NCBI RefSeq assembly: GCF_026802175.1
Contig: NZ_CP113797.1
Coordinates: 3,697,026 to 3,761,025, forward strand
DNA: 64,000 bases
Reading direction: 5' to 3'
DNA from: Thermocoleostomius sinensis A174
Lineage (GTDB): Bacteria; Cyanobacteriota; Cyanobacteriia; Elainellales; Elainellaceae
Of this stretch, positions 37,146 through 46,485 are shown in pieces; the stretch's first letter is position 1, and every line of letters begins with the position of its first letter. The notes below the pieces were generated by a model. That model saw only the letters and a list, made by a program, of their open reading frames with translations. It was not told the DNA's origin and did not search any database. Both the position numbers and the translations under genes were made by a program.

Positions 37146-38339
37146 ATGAAAACACCGAAAGTTTGTATTACCACACTTGAATTTCCACCGGATGTTGGCG
37201 GTGTAGGCGAGTCAGTTCACCGCATTGCTCAAATTCTGTTTGATTTAGGGTATGAAGTGCATGTCGCTGTGTTTCACTCTAAACAACGAAAGGATGAGGG
37301 ATTTCGGCGCTCATCCTGTTCCACCATGATTCAAGATAATGTCATTGTTCATAGACTGGAACCTGCGAATCGATCGCATCAACCCATTATGCAAGATTAC
37401 CTCAGCGAGGTTTATTTCTTGCTGAAGAAACTACATCAAGAGCATCAGTTTGATGTGTTTCATGCCTTCTTTGTCAACGAAACGGGATTCTTAACAACCC
37501 TGCTGGCCCAAGAACACAACGTGCCAGTTATTAACAGCATCCGGGGCAGCGATCTCCACAAGCATGTATTCAATCCGAAGCAACATGGGCAAATTGCCTG
37601 GACGCTAGAAAACTCGGCTTGGGTAACGTTCGTTAGCCGCGATCTGCAACAGCGAGCCAGTTTGTTAGCACCTGGTATTCGTCGTAAATCCTCCGCCTTC
37701 TGGAATTCCATTCAACCGATCGATTTTCGGCAATTGCCCACTCCTTTTTTGGTCAACCAGCTGCGTGGGACGGTGATTGGCACAGTAGGACGGTTTCGCG
37801 ACAAGAAGGGGTTGGAGTTTTTGTTCGATGCCTGTGCCAAGCTCAAACAACAATTGGAATTTACGCTGCTGCTGGTTGGAGACTTTGCCGATCGCGAACG
37901 AGAATACTGGCAACAGGAGGTAGAAACCAGCGGCATTGCCGATCGCATTGTCATCACCGGGATGTTGGAGCGGCAACAAGCGCTGGCCTTTTTACCTCAC
38001 ATGAATATCTTTACCGTGCCGTCGCTACACGATGGTTGTCCTAATACATTGCTAGAAGCGATGTTGGCGGGTCAAGCCATTATTGGCACCAATGTGGATG
38101 CCATTGGTGAAATTTTGGAGGATGGGCAAGATGCTTTAGTGGTCAACCCAGGATCATCCGACGAACTCGCTGAAGCCATTCACTGGTTAGCTCGATCGCC
38201 AGAACTGCGGCAGCAGTTGGGTCAAGCTGCTAAACGCAAAGTTCTTGAGCAGCTTTCTCCGACTGTAGAACAAGCCCATTGGAACGCTGTATATCAACGA
38301 GTTTTGCTTCCCCGCTTGGCTTCAGTGGCGATCGGGTAG
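37146..38339 (+). CDS. GT4 glycosyltransferase
   Basis: 397-aa GT4 enzyme. The N-terminus ITTLEFPPDVGGVGESVHRI is the Gly-rich acceptor-domain start; GTVGRFRDKKGLEFLFDAC (near 215) and VPSLHDGCPNTLLEAMLAG (near 295), then EILEDGQDALVVNPGS form the donor site with the E(x7)E motif. It lies 39 bases after the previous gene with AGGAA before the ATG, and its 3' end is followed at once by the GT2 gene. Confidence 0.88.
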   Translation: MKTPKVCITTLEFPPDVGGVGESVHRIAQILFDLGYEVHVAVFHSKQRKDEGFRRSSCSTMIQDNVIVHRLEPANRSHQPIMQDYLSEVYFLLKKLHQEHQFDVFHAFFVNETGFLTTLLAQEHNVPVINSIRGSDLHKHVFNPKQHGQIAWTLENSAWVTFVSRDLQQRASLLAPGIRRKSSAFWNSIQPIDFRQLPTPFLVNQLRGTVIGTVGRFRDKKGLEFLFDACAKLKQQLEFTLLLVGDFADREREYWQQEVETSGIADRIVITGMLERQQALAFLPHMNIFTVPSLHDGCPNTLLEAMLAGQAIIGTNVDAIGEILEDGQDALVVNPGSSDELAEAIHWLARSPELRQQLGQAAKRKVLEQLSPTVEQAHWNAVYQRVLLPRLASVAIG

Positions 38340-38368
38340 TTAAACAAATGACTCAAGGAGGATACGCT

Positions 38369-39421
38369 ATGACAAATCCGCAAGTAACCATTGTTGTTTC
38401 CCCCCGCGAACGATTTAGCTATGCTCGTGAATCCTTGGAGAGCATCTACGCGAATACAACTATACCTTTTCGATTGGTTTACGTTGACGGTGGTTCTCCA
38501 GCCTATGTAAAGGAATATTTGCAGGAGCAATCTCGTCTTCGCAACTTTCACCTGATTCGCACCGAGCATTATTTATCACCAAATAAAGCCAGGAATTTAG
38601 GACTGAAAGAAGTTGATACCGAGTATGTTCTATTTATCGATAACGACGTACATGTATCTCCGAACTGGCTCGATTTTCTCTTGGAATGCGCGAGTGAGAC
38701 TCAAGCTGATGTTATCTGTCCTTTGACTTGCATTGGGCAGCCTCTGCATCAAAAAATTCACTTAGCAGGCGGCGAGGCTCGTATTGTGCTGGAGGTAAAG
38801 GGCGAGAAGAAGCGGCGACGAGTGCATGAAAAACACTATTTTGTGAATCGTTCCGTAGCGGAGGTTCAGGATCAGTTACAGCGCCAACCGTGCGAATTTG
38901 CTGAATTTCACTGCATGTTGGTGCGCTCCTCAATCTTTGAAAAAACCGGGCCGTTGGATGAAGCACTGCTGAGTACTCGCGAACACATTGACTTTTGCTT
39001 AAGCGTGGCACAGGCAGGTGGAACTGTCTACTGCGAACCTGCTTCTGTCGTCACCTATGTGCCCGATGTGGTGTTCCGTTGGTCTGATTTATCCTACTTT
39101 ATGCTGCGCTGGAGCGATGCTTGGGAAATGCAAAGCTTACAGCATTTCCGTGACAAGTGGGATCTGAAGAAAGATAGATATTTCAAGAAACGGTACGGTC
39201 GATTAGGGCATCGTCGTCATCAAGCGTTCCTGAAACCGCTTATGAAAAAGCTCACGTTTGGTCAATCTGTCCCTTGGTTAGAATCGCTGCTGATTTTCCT
39301 AGAGCGACAGTTGAATCACCTGATTACCGATCGCTATGCTCACAAGTATCCGCAACTTGTGTCTGTTCACCCCCAAACTACTGTTACAGCGCCCAAAACT
39401 CTGGTTGCCTCCTCTCGTTAA
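38369..39421 (+). CDS. GT2 family glycosyltransferase
   Basis: 350-aa GT-A fold enzyme. TIVVSPRERFSYARESLESI at the start, the acidic motif VLFIDNDVHVSPNW (D-x-D, about residue 90), and a catalytic-base region LSTREHIDFCLSVAQAGG (about 205) are visible. No membrane helix. AAGGAGG seven bases before the ATG at 38369 fixes the start. The C-terminal 100 residues are basic and unusual. Fifth glycosyltransferase of the cluster. Confidence 0.85.
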   Translation: MTNPQVTIVVSPRERFSYARESLESIYANTTIPFRLVYVDGGSPAYVKEYLQEQSRLRNFHLIRTEHYLSPNKARNLGLKEVDTEYVLFIDNDVHVSPNWLDFLLECASETQADVICPLTCIGQPLHQKIHLAGGEARIVLEVKGEKKRRRVHEKHYFVNRSVAEVQDQLQRQPCEFAEFHCMLVRSSIFEKTGPLDEALLSTREHIDFCLSVAQAGGTVYCEPASVVTYVPDVVFRWSDLSYFMLRWSDAWEMQSLQHFRDKWDLKKDRYFKKRYGRLGHRRHQAFLKPLMKKLTFGQSVPWLESLLIFLERQLNHLITDRYAHKYPQLVSVHPQTTVTAPKTLVASSR

Positions 39422-39694
39422 CTAGACTCAGGAGATTGCAAATCGTATCTAAATCCCCTCGCCCCTCTTATAGCCATTGCCAGATAAGCCATCACCACAG
39501 ATAGACCAGCCCCAGGTAAGGGTAGTTCGCACACTGCCCTTACAGAAATTTGTGGTTTATGCGAGTGAGAACTCTTGTAAAAGGAAATCAAATCTGTGAT
39601 TAAGCCACAATCAAGATTTGTATACACGGTAGCCTATTGTCACTGTCATTTATCACCATCATTCACTAATTTCAGCCGTTGAGAAACAACCATC

Positions 39695-41539
39695 ATGGCA
39701 AAGCCTAAGAGTATCAAAGCCGCGTTACCTGGAATTGGGCGCATTCTTCATAAATTTGCGCCCCAGATCCGCAAACAGCAAGCCTTACTCTGCGTTTCAT
39801 TCATTGCTCTGGTGCTGGAAACCGTGATGCGCTTGTTGGAGCCATGGCCCCTGAAATTTATTTTTGATCAGGTCATTTTGCCTCAATTTGAATCGGGAGC
39901 ACCAGCTGTTGAAATCTTGGCCAATGTACAACCGATGGTGTTACTGACCGGGTTGTGTGTAGCGCTTGTTCTGATTGCGGGACTACGGGGCGCAACCGCT
40001 TATCTCAGTACTGTTGGGTTAGCGATCGCGGCCACGCGCATTGTTACAGATGTACGAGCGAATCTTTACAGTCATCTGCAACGACTATCGCTGTCGTTCC
40101 ATAGCAAAGCCAAAAGTGGCGATTTAATTACCCGTGTCACCTATGATGTTGAACGCCTACGAGAAGTGGCGGTGGTGGCAGCGTTACCTTTGTTTTCCAA
40201 CATGCTGACGGTGGTAGGCATGATTGGTGTCATGTTTTTTCTCAACTGGGAATTAGCGCTGATTGCGATCGCGATCGGGCCGCTTTTTCTGCTGTCGTCA
40301 GTACGCATGAGCCGCAAAATTCGAGAAGTGGCACGAGTTCAACGCAAGCGAGAAGGAGCCATGGCAGCCGTAGCTGCTGAATCGATGGGAGCAATCAAAG
40401 TTGTGCAAGCTCTATCGCTGCAAACTATGCTGGAGCAAAATTTCTCGACGCACAACCAGAAGAGTTTACGAGAAGCTGCACAGGCACAAAAGCTCAGCGC
40501 TGGTTTAGAGCGCACGGTAGAGGTGTTGGTGGCAATTTCAACCGCTTTGGTGTTGTGGCGAGGATCGCTGCTCGTGTTACGGCAAGCAGTAACACCGGGA
40601 GATTTGTTAGTTTTCACCACGTATCTTAAGGTGGCCTTCAAACCGATGCGGCAACTGGCCAAATACACGGGACAAATTGCCAAGGCTACCGCTTCGGGTG
40701 AACGAATTGTAGATTTACTGGATCAGGTGCCCGATGTGCAAGACCTGCGCGGAGCCAAAACAGCCCCCGACTTTCGCGGAGCGATTCGGTTTGAACGAGT
40801 CAGCTTTTTCTACGAAACCGAGCACAGTACATTACACAACATCAATTTCAAAGTGCAGCCGGGTCAACACGTTGCGCTTGTGGGGCCATCGGGTGGTGGT
40901 AAATCGACGCTAGTAAGTTTGCTGTTGCGGTTTTATGATCCGCAAGAAGGGCGAATTTTGATTGATGGGCACGATTTGCGCGAATACAAATTGGACTCTC
41001 TACGGCGGCAAATCAGCATTGTCCTACAAGATAGTGTATTGTTTGCTACCACCGTCCGAGAAAATATTGCTTATGGCTGTTTGGGAGCTAGCGATCGCGA
41101 GGTAGAAGCAGCAGCAAAACTGGCCAATGCCCATGATTTCATTCTGCGATTACCCCAAGGGTATAACACCATTTTGGGCGAACGGGGAGCTACCCTATCA
41201 GGAGGACAACGCCAACGGATTGCTATTGCCCGAGCCGCCATTCGCAAAGCCCCGATTGTCATTTTGGATGAACCGACAACTGGATTAGACAACGAAAGTG
41301 AACGATCGGTAAGTGAAGCGCTCGATCGATTAACCCAAGGTTGTACAACGTTTTTAATCTCACATAATTTACGAGCAACTGAACACGCCGATCAAATTTT
41401 CTATATCGAAAACGGCACAATTTTGGAACGCGGCACTCATTGCGAATTAATGCAAGCAGGTGGTTCCTATGCCAACCTCTACCAATTGCAAGCGATTGAC
41501 TCTGTACTATCGGGAGGAACCGACCATGCTGTGGCATAG
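39695..41539 (+). CDS. ABC exporter, fused permease and ATPase (MsbA-like)
   Basis: 614-aa half-transporter. The N-terminal six-helix membrane domain (about 20-320) is followed by the ATPase: Walker A GPSGGGKSTL (about 395), Q-loop ISIVLQDSVLF, signature LSGGQRQRIAIARA, Walker B IVILDEPTTGLD and switch ISHNL. It should act as a homodimer exporting a lipid or lipid-linked glycan. It follows five glycosyltransferase genes and overlaps the next gene by 14 bases, so it most likely moves their product. Confidence 0.92.
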   Translation: MAKPKSIKAALPGIGRILHKFAPQIRKQQALLCVSFIALVLETVMRLLEPWPLKFIFDQVILPQFESGAPAVEILANVQPMVLLTGLCVALVLIAGLRGATAYLSTVGLAIAATRIVTDVRANLYSHLQRLSLSFHSKAKSGDLITRVTYDVERLREVAVVAALPLFSNMLTVVGMIGVMFFLNWELALIAIAIGPLFLLSSVRMSRKIREVARVQRKREGAMAAVAAESMGAIKVVQALSLQTMLEQNFSTHNQKSLREAAQAQKLSAGLERTVEVLVAISTALVLWRGSLLVLRQAVTPGDLLVFTTYLKVAFKPMRQLAKYTGQIAKATASGERIVDLLDQVPDVQDLRGAKTAPDFRGAIRFERVSFFYETEHSTLHNINFKVQPGQHVALVGPSGGGKSTLVSLLLRFYDPQEGRILIDGHDLREYKLDSLRRQISIVLQDSVLFATTVRENIAYGCLGASDREVEAAAKLANAHDFILRLPQGYNTILGERGATLSGGQRQRIAIARAAIRKAPIVILDEPTTGLDNESERSVSEALDRLTQGCTTFLISHNLRATEHADQIFYIENGTILERGTHCELMQAGGSYANLYQLQAIDSVLSGGTDHAVA

Positions 41540-42818
41540 ACCCGTCAGATGGAATACTAGATGGAATAACAGAAAGGCTGCTACAGAACGACTTCCTGAC
41601 CAGCCATTCAACAGCCAGCACAGTGCCACTCCCCACTCCCCAACCCCCATCACTCAAATCCTCCTCGTTCGCCACGGACGCAGCACCTTTAACGAGCAAG
41701 GGCGCTTTCAAGGCTGTTCAGATCAGTCGGTGCTGACGAATGCTGGAAAACAAGCAGCGCATGTAGTTGGGGCATTGTTAAGCCGCGTTTCGATCGATGC
41801 TATTTATGCCAGCCCGTTGCAACGAGTGCAGCAAACCCTGGATGCCATTCTCGAAGAGCGATCAGCCGAGACACCCATTGAAACTATTCGCTTCGACGAT
41901 CGCCTACGTGAAGTAGATCTACCCGCTTGGGAAGGGCTGCCATTTCAACAGGTGCGCGAACAGTTTGCGGCCGAGTATCACTGCTGGAAACAGCGGCCGC
42001 ATGAATTTCAAATGGTCGATCGAGATACGGCTTCTCCCTTTTTTCCCGTTTGTGAGCTTTACGATCGCGCTCAAAGATTTTGGCAAGATCGACTGCCGCA
42101 ACATCGCGGGCAGACCATTCTAATTGTGGGCCACGGTGGTTCCAATCATGCCCTAATTAGTACAGCTTTGGGGCTATCTCCAGCCCAGCATCACACCTTA
42201 CAACAATCAAACAACGGATTAAGTGTCTTGGCCATAGGCGATCGATTGTCATCGGCTGAACTGCATGGACTCAACTGGACGCAATCGTTAGGAGAAACCT
42301 TACCCAAACTCAAAGAGGGCAAACATGGGCTACGATTACTGCTTCTACCCGCCGATCGATTATTTTCAACCCATATTCAGCCACTATTACCATTTCTAGC
42401 GCACATTGCTATTGACTTCAGCCTCAGCGCTTATGAGGATTCCCAAGATGTGGTCGATCGCATTCTGCTCAATCATCCGAACACGGTAAAGCTTCAGGTT
42501 TCAAGAAGTGACGTTCCCTATGTTTGGCAACAATCAATTTTACAACAGCAAGTAGAACTCAATCATTTACTCACTGGCTTGGTGATTGCACCCAATGATA
42601 TGGTAAAAGTGCTGATTGCGCAAGCGATGGGATTAAAGCACACGCGATCATCAGCACTGTGTCTAAAATCAGGCACATTAAGTGTTTTACATTATCCATC
42701 TATTAATCATCCCCCCATCCTCCAAGCCTTCAACATTGACCCCAAGGATTGTTCAAGAATTCCTAACTCTCGTTCGGCAAAGCTCACGCACCCTCAATCC
42801 CTAATTCCCACTCTCTAA
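41526..42818 (+). CDS. Histidine phosphatase family protein, two-part
   Basis: 430-aa protein. Residues about 40-240 are a phosphoglycerate-mutase-like histidine phosphatase: LLVRHGRSTFNEQGRFQG with catalytic His, the Glu region DRLREVDLPAWEGLPF, and the second His in LIVGHGGSNHALI. The second half (about 260-430) looks like a second, degenerate domain without RHG. A low-complexity linker occupies 1-40. GGGAGG upstream of the ATG at 41526 fixes the start, 14 bases inside the ABC gene. Role in the glycan pathway is inferred from translational coupling. Confidence 0.8.
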   Translation: MLWHRPVRWNTRWNNRKAATERLPDQPFNSQHSATPHSPTPITQILLVRHGRSTFNEQGRFQGCSDQSVLTNAGKQAAHVVGALLSRVSIDAIYASPLQRVQQTLDAILEERSAETPIETIRFDDRLREVDLPAWEGLPFQQVREQFAAEYHCWKQRPHEFQMVDRDTASPFFPVCELYDRAQRFWQDRLPQHRGQTILIVGHGGSNHALISTALGLSPAQHHTLQQSNNGLSVLAIGDRLSSAELHGLNWTQSLGETLPKLKEGKHGLRLLLLPADRLFSTHIQPLLPFLAHIAIDFSLSAYEDSQDVVDRILLNHPNTVKLQVSRSDVPYVWQQSILQQQVELNHLLTGLVIAPNDMVKVLIAQAMGLKHTRSSALCLKSGTLSVLHYPSINHPPILQAFNIDPKDCSRIPNSRSAKLTHPQSLIPTL

Positions 42819-42839
42819 CCCCCGCCAAGGAGTATTAAC

Positions 42840-43916
42840 ATGAGCAAAATTTTGATAACTGGAGTAGCTGGTTTCATTGGGTTTCACGTCGCTCAAACAT
42901 TGCTTAAAGCGGGTGAAACGATCGTTGGATTAGATAACTTAAATGACTATTATGATGTCAATTTGAAGTACGGTCGATTAGCTCAATTAGAACCTTATGA
43001 TCGCTTTCAGTTTCACAAGCTAGACCTGGCCAATCGCTCCGGCATGGAAGCACTGTTTGCCCAGTATTCCTTCGATCGAGTCATTCATTTAGCAGCTCAA
43101 GCTGGCGTTCGCTATTCGTTGCAAAATCCCCACGCTTACATCGACAGCAACATTGTTGGCTTCACAAACATCTTAGAAGGATGCCGACAAACACCAGTAC
43201 AACATCTGGTATTTGCGTCGTCTAGTTCGGTCTATGGAGCTAATCGATCGCTACCATTTTCGGTTCACGATTCAGTCGATCACCCTCTCAGCCTCTATGC
43301 TGCTACTAAGCGATCGAACGAGTTAATGGCCCATACCTACAGCCATCTCTATCAACTTCCCACAACTGGGTTACGCTTCTTCACCGTTTATGGACCTTGG
43401 GGGCGTCCAGATATGGCCCTGTTTAAGTTCACCAAAGCAATCCTAGACAGACAACCGATCGAAGTCTACAACTGGGGACAAATGCGGCGAGATTTTACCT
43501 ATATTGACGATATTGTAGATGGGATCATTCGTGTACTTCATTGCATTCCTCGATCGAATTCATCTTGGTCTGCCCATCCGCCTGATCCTAGCAGCAGCCA
43601 TGCTCCCTACCGCATTTATAACATTGGTAATAATCAACCTGTGACGCTGCTTCACTTTATTGAAGTTCTAGAACAGGCACTCGGTATTGAGGCAAACAAG
43701 CGCTTGCTGCCCCTACAACCAGGGGATGTTCTAGAAACCTATGCCGATGTTGCTGACTTAACCGCAGCCGTTGGCTATGTGCCCACCACGCCGATCGAGA
43801 TTGGCATTCCGCAGTTTGTGAATTGGTATTTGCAGTATTACGGTCAACCGTCAAGTTCCGATTCCGATGTTGAAATACGTCTCGCATCTCTTGCATCTAG
43901 AACTCAAGCTCAGTGA
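42840..43916 (+). CDS. NAD-dependent epimerase, UDP-glucuronate 4-epimerase-like
   Basis: 358-aa extended SDR. NAD loop GVAGFIGFH (7-15), LDNLNDYYDVNLKYGRL (family mark of GalE/CapI-type UDP-glucuronate epimerases), Ser-Tyr-Lys triad with SSSSVYG and YAATKRSNE, and RFFTVYGPWGRPDMALFKF are all present. Likely makes UDP-galacturonate for the glycan. AAGGAG precedes the ATG, 21 bases after the previous stop. Last gene of the cluster. Confidence 0.88.
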   Translation: MSKILITGVAGFIGFHVAQTLLKAGETIVGLDNLNDYYDVNLKYGRLAQLEPYDRFQFHKLDLANRSGMEALFAQYSFDRVIHLAAQAGVRYSLQNPHAYIDSNIVGFTNILEGCRQTPVQHLVFASSSSVYGANRSLPFSVHDSVDHPLSLYAATKRSNELMAHTYSHLYQLPTTGLRFFTVYGPWGRPDMALFKFTKAILDRQPIEVYNWGQMRRDFTYIDDIVDGIIRVLHCIPRSNSSWSAHPPDPSSSHAPYRIYNIGNNQPVTLLHFIEVLEQALGIEANKRLLPLQPGDVLETYADVADLTAAVGYVPTTPIEIGIPQFVNWYLQYYGQPSSSDSDVEIRLASLASRTQAQ

Positions 43917-43965
43917 TTTGCGTTTCCAGGCTATCGTTGGTCATTTCCATATGAATTAATTACGT

Positions 43966-45984
43966 CTAAGTGGGTAGGGGTCCAGGCGCTTGCTGCAAGA
44001 ATGACGGCAGATCCACAGCCGCTAACGATCGCCGTTTCTTCGCTGAACGCGATGGATAAACCACAGGGGACGGCCAACCAGGATTATCGAACGCAGAAGC
44101 GGCTGGAGGGGTAGACACCTCCGGTAAATTTGATTCTACTAAGTTTGACTCTACGGCAGCTTGAGTTGGCTCGGCTTCGACCCAATCAGTAATGGACGAT
44201 TTTTTGTCAGAAGCCTTGATCGGCTGATTCTGAGAGTCTGGTTCAAACCAAGGCGACAGGTCTGATTCTGAAGGTCTGTCTGCCGCTGTTTCCTGAAGCG
44301 CCTGAAAATCGATCGACTCAAATGCTGACAAATCTCCTGATAAACTCGCCTTCACAACTTCCTCAGTAGACACATCAATTAACCGTGCCAAGTCTTGCCA
44401 AAGTGCATCTTCCGCATCAGCCATGACCGAATTCAACAAATCATCAGCACTGCGGCTGGAACGCCCCTCTTCCGAGCAATCGGCTGTCGCATCATGCGCC
44501 TGTGTCACAGAAGAACGTGGCGGGCAAGGCTCAGGGGTAACATCCCAATGAGACACTTGCGGCGTTTCTCGTTGTTCAGCCTCTTGATTGTCAGACAACA
44601 TGGCATCAGCAATCAAATCAGCTAAGGGTTGCACAACCGAGTCTAGTTTTTGCAAAAGTTGTTCGTCAGGGACCATCGATTCACGCGCAGGCTCCTGAGA
44701 GAGTTTTGCCACATTCTGATGCCCAGCCGGATGAACCTCAGTGTCCTTACCAGAGAGTTTTTGACCAGATGGGGCGATCGATGCCTTATCGATCGATTGA
44801 AACCCTGGCAATGTAACAGCCGCCAACCGCGATCGCCGCGATCGAACAATGGGGAGATTGCTCGGATCAAAGGCTTGACTCGTTTCCGCATCCGCATCAG
44901 GTGTTTCACTGTCCAAACAGGTTGCAGAAAGGTTCATCCACGGGAAGCGAGCCGGAGAAATATCTTTTGAAGAAACCCAGGGCTGAATATGCTGCACCTT
45001 AGGCACAAAGGAGCGATCACCAGCCGCCGCCATCGTCTCTGCCACCGATTCAAAGGCTGGAGTGGCTACATCCAAGCTTTTCTCTAAGGCTGCCTTGAAC
45101 TGAAGAGTGTAGCGCTGCTGCCGATGTAATCGCGCTTGCAAATCTCGACAATTGTTTTCAGTTTGAATCAACCGTTGGGCTTGGTCGTTATAGCGCTGCT
45201 GCACCAACGCAGCTTCTCGCTCTAGTTGCGCCACTCGTTCTTGGCTAGATTCTAATTGCCCAGTGAGGGTTTCAATCAAAATCTGTTGCCGTTGACTCGT
45301 TTGATGAACAGCCTCAAGCTGTTGATATAAATCAATGGCTTGTCCTTGCGTCAGCGTGAAATCTAGAGCCGCTTCATTAGCCGCTTCATTACCCCATTCG
45401 GCAGCATTGTACTCAGCAGCAAAATCTGTACTATAATTCGTACTATGATGTTGAGATCGTTTGACTTCTGCCTTCAGTGCATTTTGGCTACGTTCAAGGG
45501 CCTGCTCAAGCTGCGCTACTCGATCGAGCAAGATACTATTGCACTGGTTTAACTCCTGAATCAAGCTGATAAGGTCAGACAAATCTGTTGAACCGGATGA
45601 CTGAAGCCAAGTTTCCGCCGCCGTTGCCAATTCCTCGGACAAGTTGGGATGTTCTGCATGTTCCTCATGGCGATACTTTGGATTGCGCGCTAAATCGTCA
45701 TGCTGAAGGCGGTTGGTCGCCGCTGCTGCCACATTTGCTTGATCTTTCTGCAAACCGTCCGTTAAGCTTTTGCTCCGATCGTCTTCAGATTGAGCTACTT
45801 CAGATTGAGCTAAACGATCGCACAAACCCGCTTGCTCGATCGAATCCTCGGTAAGAGGGTGGTTGGGTGGTACCGGCTGAGGTTCTGACCCAGACTCTGA
45901 TCCAGGTTCTGACGGTTGGTTGGTTGGTAGGCGACCATTGTTTGTACGGCTTAGATGATTGGATGGAACGTTTGCTTCACTCAT
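43966..45984 (-). CDS. Large acidic coiled-coil protein, function unknown
   Basis: 672-aa unrecognised protein. The first ~120 residues are polar and disordered-looking. A long coiled coil spans about 125-310 (ILLDRVAQLEQALERSQNAL; LESSQERVAQLEREAALVQQ). The rest is acidic and low in hydrophobic residues, ending with a basic segment near AKKRRSLAAVDLPSFLQQ. No signal peptide or membrane helix. A cytoskeletal or scaffold role is only a thought. Converges on the epimerase gene. Confidence 0.75.
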   Translation of the reverse strand: MSEANVPSNHLSRTNNGRLPTNQPSEPGSESGSEPQPVPPNHPLTEDSIEQAGLCDRLAQSEVAQSEDDRSKSLTDGLQKDQANVAAAATNRLQHDDLARNPKYRHEEHAEHPNLSEELATAAETWLQSSGSTDLSDLISLIQELNQCNSILLDRVAQLEQALERSQNALKAEVKRSQHHSTNYSTDFAAEYNAAEWGNEAANEAALDFTLTQGQAIDLYQQLEAVHQTSQRQQILIETLTGQLESSQERVAQLEREAALVQQRYNDQAQRLIQTENNCRDLQARLHRQQRYTLQFKAALEKSLDVATPAFESVAETMAAAGDRSFVPKVQHIQPWVSSKDISPARFPWMNLSATCLDSETPDADAETSQAFDPSNLPIVRSRRSRLAAVTLPGFQSIDKASIAPSGQKLSGKDTEVHPAGHQNVAKLSQEPARESMVPDEQLLQKLDSVVQPLADLIADAMLSDNQEAEQRETPQVSHWDVTPEPCPPRSSVTQAHDATADCSEEGRSSRSADDLLNSVMADAEDALWQDLARLIDVSTEEVVKASLSGDLSAFESIDFQALQETAADRPSESDLSPWFEPDSQNQPIKASDKKSSITDWVEAEPTQAAVESNLVESNLPEVSTPPAASAFDNPGWPSPVVYPSRSAKKRRSLAAVDLPSFLQQAPGPLPT

Positions 45985-46485
45985 AGCTCTAACTCAAAGG
46001 CACACTCAACGTCGGCGGGTTGTCATTCTTGATGATTTAACTTCATTCGGCGGAAATCTGCAAGGATCGCTCTAACTTAACCGTGCTGTCTCCGCAGGCT
46101 ACTTGGCAGTCCGCCAATTCAGTTCAATCTGTGAATCTTTGGCTCGTGAAATCAGTCTTTAATACTGACTCTCTTTGTTCTTGGGTTTGTTTTTGGATTC
46201 TTGATTTTGGGTGTTTGATTGGGTTTTTGATCCAGACAAATTTCCCACTAAAATTGGGGATCAAATAGGGGATCAGGGGATCAAACAGGGGATCTAAAGT
46301 TGTGGATCAAAACGATCCAGCCTGTAGACGCACTTGGCTGGTAAGCTCCTCTTTATTGAACACTTAACTTAGTAACACAGAAAATAGGTTTGGCGACAAT
46401 CTTTAAGTTAGTTAATTTTTCGTTGTGGTCTTTGCTCACGCCCAATAACCCTTCACCCTAACACGGATTTCAAAAATCGCTACAG
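45985..46485. other. Intergenic region with GGGGATCA repeats
   Basis: About 500 bases between two leftward genes. It contains the short repeat tract at 46256-46298 and T-rich DNA around 46140-46240. No gene is evident; a 61-codon frame at 46083-46268 is not protein-like. Confidence 0.6.
46256..46298 (+). repeat. Tandem GGGGATCAAAYA repeats
   Basis: GGGGATC occurs four times in a row, at 46256, 46268, 46276 and 46288, with 12-, 8- and 12-base periods, followed by a related TGTGGATCAAA. Units are too short for CRISPR. Confidence 0.7.

Noticed and set aside
46256-46298. Repeat tract as a CRISPR array
   Set aside because: Units of about 7-12 bases without spacers of constant length; no cas genes.
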